Positions 55,354 to 64,000 of a DNA stretch of 64,000 nucleotides are shown here, piece by piece (position 1 is the stretch's first letter; each line of letters begins with the position of its first letter). The DNA lies in NCBI GenBank assembly GCA_016906335.1, contig JADEYG010000004.1, positions 1,215,001 through 1,279,000 of the forward strand, in the 5' to 3' direction. The translations under genes were made by a program, and so were the position numbers. Source of the DNA: Novakomyces olei (lineage: Eukaryota > Ascomycota > Novakomycetes > Novakomycetales > Novakomycetaceae). Under the pieces are notes generated by a model. It was not told the DNA's origin and searched no databases. It was given only the letters and a program-made list of their open reading frames with translations.

Positions 55354-58022
55354 ATGGCTCCGCTCGAAGCTGCTGCGGCAGCGTCCAGCGATAAGCAATC
55401 TCAAGATCGCAGTGCGCCAAGTACAGCGGCAAAAGAACCCGCGAATGCCGGGGCAGCCGGAAGCTCGTTGGGCGGCAAAGTTCGGTTTACGCTTACCGAT
55501 CAAGACGATGAGTCCGCTAACCCCGACGACGAGGCCGGCAGCGATTCCGGCAGCAAGAGCAATGACGACGGCAACGAGTCCCGGTCGTCTTCGTCTGGCA
55601 GCCGAGCTGGCGGCAGTTTTGCTGCCATCGCTGACGATGCCGTTGCTCCGGGCAAAGAGCTCGGGAAACCCGACGGATCTGGTTCCGGGACAGATCTGCA
55701 GCAGGTCTCACACCAGCAGCAGCTGCATGAAAGATTACAGGACATGGATCTTGGCCGGGAAAGGATGACGGCTCCAAGTGCCCGGAATTTCGAACTCTAC
55801 CCTCTTCCTGTCAGCCGCGTAAGTCTAATCGTACATGTCCAACTTTTTTTTGATCTTTAAAAGTGTTTTTTAATTTTAAAAGTATTGTTTAATCCTTTAA
55901 CGTCTTTATGAAATCTTTATAAAATGTTATTTTAAAAATCTTTTTAAAGTCTTTTTAGAAATCTTTTAGAAATCTTGATTTTTTTAAAAAATATTTCTAA
56001 AATATTTCTAAAATATTTTTAATCTTTTAAAATGTTTTTAATCTTTTAAAAATCTTTTTAAAGTTTTTCTAAAAATCTTTTTCAATTTCTAAAATCTTTA
56101 TAAATCTTTTCAATCTCTGTTTTCCCTTCAGTTGCACTTTTCCCAGTCTAGGCTCTATAATTGTTTCATTATTACATTCTCGCTTAATCTGTCTTTTATT
56201 AAAACAACAGATGCCGTCGATCGAGCCTGATGCGGATCACAACGACAGCAGTGCTGTCTCAGAGTCGGCTGACCAATCGCCGAGTCTTTCGCGGCAATTA
56301 TCATACGAGCCACACCCGAGTTACGTAAATTTACGCGCTCTTGCGGACGGGCATATTGCCGAACTGCCCTCTGGTGCGCGTACACCCATCGGCGACCCGA
56401 ACGATCCTTATCGCCGGAGTCGGCGGGCTCCACAGAGCTCTAATCTCCAGGATATTCCTCCCCAATTTATCTTTAAAAAACTCGAGCCCGTTTCCGTCAG
56501 CGGCAGCAACCACCACCACCACCACCACCATTCTAATGTAAACTCTAGCAACAACTCGTCTTACCCTCAGAGCCCTACGAGCCCAGTTGGCAGTGGCAAA
56601 GAAGGGACTGGTGCAGGATCAAGTGCCAAAGACAGTTCTCCCCTCTCCTCATTCACACATCGGCACCACCACCACCACCACCATAATAAGGACGGAAACC
56701 AGCAGTCTTCTTCCGGCCTCCACCACCACCATGAAAGCGGAGGCGGCCCGCTTTCATTTGCCAAAAAGTCTAAAGCCTCGAGCAGCTCACTCGACCTTCG
56801 CCGGTTCTTCAAACCCGGCCGGAGCGATAAGCATCGTCACGACCAGACTTCTACAGCAGACGATTCTATTTCTTCTCCAGCAACAATGGCCCCCACAACA
56901 GGTGCTAATGTGGGGGACACGTCTACTCTGCGACCGAAACGGAGCAAGAAGGCCAAGAGCGGGATGCCCTTCTCCGACGACCACGCCAACCTCTCACTCT
57001 CTGGGAAATACGGTCAGTTTGGCCGAGTGCTTGGTACTGGCGCTGGTGGCTCAGTGCGTATAATGAAACGAGAATATGACGGGAAAGTCTTTGCTGTTAA
57101 AAAGTTTCGGGTTCGGGGTCCCAACGAGTCGCGTAAGGATTATGCGAAAAAGGTAACTGCCGAGTTTTGTGTAGGCAGCGCCCTCCACCACCCTAATATT
57201 ATCGAGACACTCGACATTATCCAGGAGGCCGATGATTTTTATGAGGTTATGGAATACGCTCCTTACGATTTATTTGCCATTGTCATGACAGGGCGGATGT
57301 CGCGGGAGGAAATTTACTGCTCTTTCAAACAGATCCTTAGCGGCGTCGCCTACATTCACCTGATGGGACTCGCTCACCGCGACTTGAAGCTCGACAACGT
57401 TGTCGTTGACGGCCACGGGATCATGAAACTGATCGATTTTGGTAGCGCTATCGTGTACAAGTACCCGTTTGAGAAGGATATCGTCCTGTCCTCGGGAATT
57501 GTCGGATCTGATCCTTATTTGGCCCCCGAAGTTTTCCGACAGCAGCACTATGATCCATCCGCCACCGATATCTGGTCGTGTGCAATGATTTTCTGCTGTA
57601 TGTATTTACGACGATTCCCCTGGAAGATTCCCAAGCACAGCGATAACTCGTTCCATTTATTTACTCTGCCGGATAACACGCCAGAGCGGGAGGCTGCGGA
57701 ACAGAAATTGAGGGAACAGGATCAGAGCAATAATAATAGTAGTAGTAATAATAACCCTAATAATACGAGCAGCACTCTGCCGCCTATACAGGGGCCTTGG
57801 CGACTTTTGCGACTGCTGCCCCGAGAGTCGCGTGTGCTTATTGACAGTATGCTGAGACTCGATCCCCGTCAACGGGCCACGATTGAGCAGGTTCTTAGCT
57901 CTGCATGGATGTCGGAAGTCGAAATGTGCATGGTGAACAAGTTTGGGAAAGTCTATAATGCCAAGAATCATACTCACGTGCTCGTAGCGGCTGACGGGAA
58001 TGAAAAGCCGCCGGGAACTTGA
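55354..58022 (+). CDS. Ser/Thr protein kinase, HAL4/SAT4 (NPR1) family
   Basis: Exons 55354-55818 and 56211-58022, 758 aa, phase 0; intron 392 nt (donor GTAAGT, acceptor ACAACAG) filled with degenerate ATCTTTTTAAA. The second exon starts with ATG, so a shorter 603-aa product is possible. The first ~420 residues are Ser-rich and disordered with three His runs. The kinase domain shows GTGAGGSVRIM, FAVKKF (ATP Lys), LAHRDLKLDNVV (catalytic Asp), IDFGSA and GSDPYLAPEV, with a ~30-residue Asn-rich insert after the domain's middle. The inserts and sequence are those of the fungal-specific HAL family that stabilises nutrient and K+ transporters at the plasma membrane. Confidence 0.88.
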
Positions 58023-58823
58023 GCATTAACTGGTTTATTAATTAGCTAAGCGACTGTTATTTCTTGAATTTCATGCTACCTTTGTCGTTTTAGATTATTT
58101 TCTATTTTGTGGGTTTAATTATTGCTCATTTGTTTTGTTCTTTTTGCCTTCATTTTCGTATTTGAAATTTATTACGCTACCATTCTGCTTGCTTTTATAA
58201 CCATTGTTTCCTCATTACTTTTATTGTCTCATTATCTTTATATCCTCATGATCCCCATATCCTCATGATCTCCATATCCTCATTACCTTCTTCCTCATTA
58301 CCTTCTTCCTCATTACCTTCTTCCTCATTACCTTCTTCCTCATTACCTTCTACCTCATTACCTTCATTATGTCAATTCCTCATTATTTTTAAATCCTGAT
58401 TGCTTTTACTTCATGAATTGGAATACTTTCTCATTCTCTTGTGTATATTCAATGTCGGGTATGGTACGGAGCGAGTAAAAAGTTATGACTGCAATGCGTA
58501 CTCATTTATGCCTTCGTACAATATCAATGTAAAAAGTTTGCAAGGTTGGTGAACTGTTTTGAGGGAGGCAGATTTGTGTTATTTATCGAAAGCACTTTAT
58601 ATTTTCTTAATGAAAAATGAACATGTACTCTAGGGCCGAGTTCAATGTAGACGCGAGGCAAATTTGTATAGTAGTATGTATAATAAATGAATTAGAATGA
58701 ATATTCATATTCTCAGCTCCTTTCAGCGTAGCCATGCCATTATTCCGTATAAACACGAATGAATGCAAATAAAAACCGACGTGAAAGTATATATAATGTA
58801 ACATTAAAGGGTATCAACGGAGA
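58023..58823. other. Intergenic DNA between convergent kinase and NUP49
   Basis: 800 bp, AT-rich, with a 15-bp repeat at 58270-58370. No gene; the rest appears to be 3' UTRs. Confidence 0.6.
58270..58370. repeat. CATTACCTTCTTCCT 15-bp repeat
   Basis: Five to six units with related CATATCCTCATGATC-type units just before (58225-58275). Confidence 0.85.
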
Positions 58824-60031
58824 CTATGGCCGCCTCATCTGGCTCTGAACATTCTTAAATTCATCATGAGCCTGTGCGACTTTGTTGGCGAGCAGCAAAA
58901 GCAGTCGATGCTGTGATTCTAAAGCACCGACAACTGTAGCATCAGGATCTGTTCGAGCTCCAGAATGCTCTTCAATGTCTTCCAGGTACCTCTCCATTTC
59001 CTGGAGAGCTTCCGCATAAGCAGTAATCGTCCGTTCAGCGCCGTCACACGTTTCCCCGAGGTAGTTGAGAACGGGATCGTCGGCTCCACTGTACCGGGGC
59101 ACAACTGCCCCAGGTGTGCGTAATACATCAATCAGTTTTCTAGAGACAGAGAAGTGGGAAACGTCCCTCTCAACTTGTTCTCGTAGAACTGCAAGCGCGT
59201 TCCGATCAGCGTCCAATGCCGTAGCCACCCGTGACACGCGCTAGAATTAGAAATAATCAATCGCCAGTGCAAAAGATGGTCATTGACAAGAGAGAATCGG
59301 AATAAAATACGATTCATCCAAGGCTCAAATCAAATCAATCAAATAAATCAAATCAATCAAATAAATCAAATCAATCAAATAAATCAAATCAATCAAATAA
59401 ATCAAATAAATCAAATCAATCAAATAAATCAAATCAATCAAATCAATCAAATCAATCAAATCAATCAAATCAATCAAATCAATCAAATCAATCAAATCAA
59501 TCAAATCAATCAAATCAATCAAATCAATCAAATCAATCAAATCAATCAAATCAATCAAATCAATCAAATCAATCAAATCAATCAAATCAATCAAATCAAA
59601 TAAATAAATCAAATAAATCAAATCAATCAAATCAATACAAGGAAAAAGCAGTTAGAAATAGAGAAAATACCCTGGTAACTTCATCGACGTCCGTCGGGAC
59701 GGACCTCACCATATCGCCCATTGTCTGCAAATTGGCCGTATTCTCCTCCGCTAATTGCAATTGACCCCCAAACTCTTTATCCAATGCATCAAGAAAATCC
59801 TGCTGCTGCTTGGACAGTTCAGTATAGCGCGTAGTACGGTCGATCTGTGGCTGTGACGCTGTTCCCTGCTGCAGTACTCTGACAATTAGACACTATCTTC
59901 TTAGCCAATTACCCTTGAGACTGCTGCGGCGCAAATCCTGTCGTATTTGCCGCCGGCGCTGGTGAATTGCCAAACGAGAACGATCCACCCTGTGCGGGCG
60001 GCCGAGCTGCTGATGACCCAAAATTAAACAT
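58824..60031 (-). CDS. NUP49: FG nucleoporin NUP49/NUP58-like
   Basis: Three exons: 59913-60031, 59671-59878 and 58824-59240; 247 aa. Intron 1 is only 34 nt (GTAATT...TCTAATTGTCAG); intron 2 is 430 nt and mostly AATCA pentamers. The N-terminus MFNFGSSAARPPAQGGSFSF has just two FG dipeptides, then a coiled-coil body: RYTELSKQQQDFLDALDKEF, LQTMGDMVRSVPTDVDEVTR, and after join 2 VATALDADRNALAVLREQVE ... LRTPGAVVPRYSGADDPVL, where an aligned TPP/DYF-type segment occurs in NUP58. This is the Nsp1-Nup57-Nup49 channel subunit of the nuclear pore. It is much shorter than the usual ~450-600 aa because the FG domain is nearly absent. Divergent to FIP1. Confidence 0.8.
59327..59635. repeat. (AATCA)n pentanucleotide array in NUP49 intron 2
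   Basis: AATCA units with interspersed AAATA variants in the first and last parts and a pure centre (59425-59595). Reads as false NQIN / LIDLID proteins. Confidence 0.96.
59879..59912 (-). other. 34-nt intron in NUP49
   Basis: Shortest intron in the window. Splicing joins QQSQG to VLQQGTASQPQ in phase. Branch TCTAAT sits 5 nt before the AG. Confidence 0.75.
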
Positions 60032-60057
60032 TAACAAGATCGTTGTTGCCCTGCGTC

Positions 60058-60088
<31 letters not shown>

Positions 60089-60445
60089 TGTACTTTACAC
60101 TGTGGGCGCCGACAAGAGAAAAATAATTATAGTATAGGAAAATACGTGAGCTTTTAGCCATACAATAATGAATGTAGTTAATTTATGATTGGAAAAGAAC
60201 AATATAAAGTTGCTTTCGTAGTTTGTATGTCCAAAACAATTATAGTAAATTGTCCAAATAATTTCACAACCGTATATATGATAGTTTATACGGACCATAA
60301 TAATTTCGTAATAAATTCTCCAAAATAATTCATAATAATTTAATTTATAATAGCTTATATTTCCATAATAATTTCATTAAATCTCAAAAGCAATACAAAA
60401 CGAGAGCACGTCGACGGCCAAAGTCCGTGTTTGCGTTTGAAATAA
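60032..60445. promoter_or_regulatory. Shared 5' region of NUP49 and FIP1
   Basis: 414 bp, strongly AT-rich. A short (ATT)n run (60061-60087) lies close to the NUP49 start. Confidence 0.5.
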
Positions 60446-61860
60446 ATGGAGGAAGACGACGACGACTTCTTGTACGGTCCGTCGGACAAAAAACAGAAAT
60501 TAGATCCGACGGACACGAAACCCAATGGCAGCGACCAAGTAAAAAACAGCCTTGAGCAGCCGACAGACGCTCAAGTCGAGGGAGGTGGTAGCGACGAAGA
60601 GAGCGGTGAGGAAGAAAGCGACTCGGTAAGGCGGACAGGTCTTTATTTCTAATGGTCAATTGGATTGGCGCTATAAAAGCGAAAAGATCAGCTAACGAGG
60701 ATTTAGGATCTCGAAGTGATTATCAACACGAACCCGGGCGTCCGTGCAGAACAGCCTCAGAATGAGGCACTCGGCAGTTTGCAGATGGGCCGTGCGTTTG
60801 AACGAGCGCCTGCTGCGGCCGCAGAGACTGCCAAACCGATGCATTTGAAGCAGGAGCAGAAACTGCCTGCGCCTGAACTTCCGGGAGTCGATTTGGACGC
60901 GGTTGGAGAATTAAATGGACAAAAGCTGTACGACGTGGACCTCGATGGACTGAGCGATAAACCGTGGCGAAGACCGGGAGCCGACGTTTCTGATTATTTT
61001 AATTACGGGTTCGATGAGTTTACATGGACGGCCTACTGTGCAAAGCAAAGCACGCTGCGCAAGGAGTACAATCCGGCCAAGTTTATGAGCGATGTAAGGA
61101 TACTGCCTCTGCTGAGGGTTTCTGCTGTTTCTGCTGTTTCTGCTGATTTTTACTGATTTTTACTGATTTTTACTGATTTTTACTGATTTTGCTGACTTTT
61201 CTGTTTTATGCTTTGCCTATTAAATTTTTCTATTTGGTTTGACTATACCCTCTTTATCATTTGGCTTTATTGATTCCGCTTATACTGGTTATTCTCAGCG
61301 ATGCGTGCCCATGTTTGCGACGGGCTTTACTCTTTTTTTGATGCCAATAATTATCCCACTAAACATGGACCCGAATCAATACTAATGCACAGATGATGGC
61401 ACAAATGTCTGGTGGGGCAGACATGCTGCCCCCACCGGACATGCAGGCCATGATGGGTGGGGGTATGCCACAGTTTCCGCCAGAGTTGATGATGGGCATG
61501 GCCGGTATGGGCCAGATGCCAATGCCCCAACCCCCACAAATGCCTCATATGGGGGTCATACCCCCACAGCAGCCTGGACGGGGTGGCGGCATGAGATCGG
61601 GACCAGATCAGGAGCGAAATTATATCCCACCGGACATGGACGCGCCTAGAGGCGGACGCGACTTTGTCGGTGGCCGGGATATTGAAGGTGGGATGGTTCC
61701 AGGCCGAGAACGCGACTCACGCGATTACCGAGATGTACGCGAGTACCGCGACGTGAAACGCGAACGCGATTATCGCGATCGGGAATGGGAAAGGGAAAGG
61801 GAAAGAGAAAGGGAGGACGAGCGGCTGGATCGACGTGGTATGCGGAATAGGAGGCGGTGA
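60446..61860 (+). CDS. FIP1: mRNA 3'-end processing factor FIP1
   Basis: Three exons: 60446-60625, 60707-61093 and 61393-61860; 344 aa, all phase 0. Introns 81 nt (branch GCTAAC) and 299 nt (ACTAATGCACAG). Acidic N-terminus ([11 protein letters not shown]), then the conserved Fip1 motif: [20 protein letters not shown] followed by [13 protein letters not shown] (~residues 140-180). Exon 3 encodes a Met/Pro/Gly-rich stretch ([20 protein letters not shown]) and a terminal Arg/Glu/Asp dipeptide region like that of metazoan and plant FIP1. FIP1 tethers poly(A) polymerase to the cleavage and polyadenylation factor in the nucleus. The RE/RD tail, absent from baker's yeast Fip1, suggests an ancestral-type protein. 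Converges on NDUFV2. Confidence 0.95.
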
Positions 61861-62039
61861 ATAGTGCAGTCTAAATTTACCTGAAATTACCTGAAATTAA
61901 TGAATAAAAAGGACAGTACAACGCAAATATACTGCAGTCTACGGAACATTTGTCAGTACATGTAATTATCTAGTCTAGACGGCATAGTTCCGTAAAGGCA
62001 ATAGAGAGTATTAATACTGCACTGTACAACCACTGTACA

Positions 62040-63108
62040 CTACAACTGCCCATCAGTGCGCATGTGCTGTCCACGCAGGACTGGCTCCGATGTGAGCGTG
62101 TTTGCTCCGGAAATAGGCTCACAAGATTCCCGTCCACTCTGGGGGCCAGGTTTCGGCGATTCGCCACGGCTAAAGGCATCAAGCAATTTGACCACACGTT
62201 CTGGTGTCAAGTCTTCAAAATAATCATCGTTAAAGGCAACGACTGGCGCATTTACACAAGCGCCAGCACACTCAACTTCAACAAGCGTAAATTTGCCGTC
62301 TGACGTAGTTTGGCCCACATCGACCTTTAAATGGTCCTTGATCGCCTGCAAAACTGGCTGTGATCCGCAGAGCTGGCACGGCGTAGTCGTGCAAACTTGA
62401 ACAAAGTGCTTTCCAACAGGTTCGCGGTTAAACATTGTGTAAAATGTAGCGACTTCGTATACTCTCATCTCGGGAATTGCCAATAGTTTTGCAACCTGCT
62501 GTTAGATACTCTGCACGATCATTCGGTAAGAAAGCCGATGCGTTTTTATTTTTTTATTTTTTTTTTTTATTTGGCAATTACTCCTCTTTGATACTTTGCA
62601 ATATGACTTGTTTGACTTCCCTAACGGCCTTGTACGTGCTCTGCTCTTTTCTTTTATTCAAAACCAATCTCAGACTTACATAGTTCATAACACTGATACT
62701 AACCCAGCCGAGCTGACGCTGGCCGAGATCAAGTAGCGGCATAACTGCCGCCTTTTTCCACTCTGGTGGGTACCGCGCCTACCATTAGCAAATCAGTTAA
62801 TCAAAGTCGATCCATAGCATTTGTTAAAGGTATGGAAAAACGCAAAAATTGCCAGAGCGAGGACAAAGGCAAAAGCTGTAAGCAAATGCATTTCTTACAA
62901 TTATCTGACTCGCACGATCCATGTTCTCCTTTGTAAACTCAAAAGGAATTTTAGGGTTATTGTACGGCTTGTTTCGGTGCACGAAAAGGGCCTCGCTGCA
63001 CCGAACTGAGGTCTGAGAAAAAGCTGCTGCTGATCGCGGCCGAATAATTGCGGCAGCGGCCGCCGATCGCAGCGGCCGTAATAGCATTGTTGGGACACAG
63101 CGTACCAT
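62040..63108 (-). CDS. NUO24: NADH:ubiquinone oxidoreductase 24 kDa subunit (NDUFV2)
   Basis: Three exons: 62899-63108, 62680-62778 and 62040-62495; 254 aa, all phase 0; introns 120 and 184 nt. The N-terminal ~35 residues are Arg/Ala-rich, a mitochondrial presequence ([20 protein letters not shown]). Joins restore [20 protein letters not shown] and [20 protein letters not shown]. The 2Fe-2S (N1a) ligands are CTTTPC and CAGAC with [15 protein letters not shown] before and [13 protein letters not shown] near the end. It is a peripheral-arm subunit of respiratory complex I. Its presence shows that the organism retains complex I. Confidence 0.97.
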
Positions 63109-63654
63109 CGAGCCTTTGGAGCCGTCTTTGATCCGATACTCGTAAAATAGTAGCAGTGTGTATATATATCAACGCCGACTTGTATGGGATTTTATTGGCG
63201 GAGCGAGGTACGGTACTTGTTTGCCTTATTATACGGAACTATATGTATTCGGGTTTACAAGTAGTCGTATACGCCGCTGAATTTGTATATTAAAGTATAT
63301 CACATCTAGAATCCTGGAAAGTCTAGGGTTAGGGTTAGTTGGGGTTAATATTCCGTTGATAATAAAAGAAGGCTCATTAGTACTTGCCGAGTGTTAACCA
63401 GAGTACAGGTATGCGCCAGGTATACAAACCCAGCAGGCTCGACAATTTCGAAAACATTGTTGAACCATTTAATTATATACTCACGCTATAAATCTGCAAA
63501 AAAAATGTTCGCTTTATTGATTATAATCATATTTACCAAATAATTAATCGGCTCTCTGCACTGCTACTATACGCTTCTTCTTTTCATTTTGCTAGCACTG
63601 AAAATGCTCAGAGACGGAGGCGTCGATAGGAGGCGAATAACGCAACATTTTCTG
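63109..63654. other. Intergenic: NDUFV2 promoter and 3' flank of next gene
   Basis: 546 bp. Includes a telomere-like TAGGGTTAGGGTTAG at 63324-63338, about 220 bp upstream of the NDUFV2 ATG, and a TTGGGGTTAA just after it. No gene. Confidence 0.5.
63324..63338. promoter_or_regulatory. Telomere-like TAGGGTTAGGGTTAG box
   Basis: Two TTAGGG units in the NDUFV2 upstream region. In yeasts such boxes bind Tbf1-type factors at promoters; that role here is inference. Confidence 0.45.
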
Positions 63655-64000
63655 TTACCGAAAAGGCGAACGCCAGGCCGAAGCTGATGCGCGCTGGTGA
63701 TCAAGTACCCGCGGCCAGCTGCCGCCATTAGTCTCCAACAATTCCACTACAAATTCAAGGCCTTGCCGGCTCTTTTTGGTTAGTAAACAGGCAAAAATAA
63801 ATATTGTAGGTTAAGATAGGTACAGACTGTGAATGAAACCTTCAAATTCGTCTGTTTCGTTGATTGAGCACTTACCTTTCGAATCTGGCTCTTAAACGCA
63901 ACTGCAGCCAACTGCTCCAGCCTATTCCCAACTAAAGGCCATAGAGCCTCTCCGTGAGTTACAGAGCTGCGTGTACGCGCTACAGTACCTTCCCCCGTAC
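63655..64000 (-). CDS. 3' end of an unrecognised gene
   Basis: Two exons, 63876-64000 (continues beyond the window) and 63655-63771, joined in phase 0 across a 104-nt intron with GTAAGT donor and TTTACTAACCAAAAAG acceptor. The spliced C-terminus reads GEALWPLVGNRLEQLAAVAF, KSQIRK, then SRQGLEFVVELLETNGGSWP and RVLDHQRASASAWRSPFR. It looks helical. I do not recognise the family. Clear splice signals and an intact frame make it a real gene. Confidence 0.55.

Overview
The window is fungal nuclear DNA, almost certainly from an ascomycete. ATP-citrate lyase is encoded by two separate, divergently transcribed genes; that split is typical of Ascomycota, whereas animals and most other fungi have one fused gene. 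A complex I 24 kDa subunit is present, which argues against Saccharomycetaceae and fission yeasts. Introns are numerous and often tiny (34-52 nt), and most carry a CTAAC/CTAAT-like branch site within a few bases of the 3' AG. Together this suggests an early-diverging ascomycete (an early Saccharomycotina lineage or Taphrinomycotina). The lineage is inference; the gene calls rest on recognised protein families.

Layout, left to right: 3' part-missing RRM RNA-binding gene (-); NADPH-cytochrome P450 reductase (+); proteasome subunit RPN1 (-, 4 exons); a type II membrane glycosyltransferase (+); the giant Furry/TAO3 gene (-, one 7.6 kb exon); lipoyl synthase (+, 3 exons); the URA2/CAD multifunctional pyrimidine gene (+, 2 exons); a siderophore-iron transporter (-) with two iron-type GATA sites upstream; a doubtful small ORF; a CECR5/YKR070W-type HAD phosphatase (+, 8 exons); an intron-containing tRNA-Glu(CTC); the NEDD8 E1 subunit ULA1 (+, 11 exons); TYW1 wybutosine synthase (-, with a last exon hidden behind a repeat-filled intron); a multi-pass RING ligase (-, 5 exons); ACL1 (-) and ACL2 (+); an F-box/UIM protein (-); a HAL4/SAT4-type kinase (+); nucleoporin NUP49 (-); mRNA 3'-end factor FIP1 (+); NDUFV2 (-); and the 3' end of an unrecognised gene (-).

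The genes are housekeeping and largely unrelated. The exception is the ACL1/ACL2 pair, whose products form one cytosolic acetyl-CoA-producing enzyme and share a 619 bp promoter region. I see no transposons, viral relics, CRISPR arrays or dedicated gene cluster.

The most unusual feature is the load of simple repeats: long uniform micro- and minisatellites (units of 3-12 bp, up to about 700 bp in total) sit in intergenic DNA, inside introns, and in some coding regions as low-complexity linkers. Exon borders were assigned by reading conserved protein continuity across GT...AG boundaries and checking codon phase; no alignment software was run.
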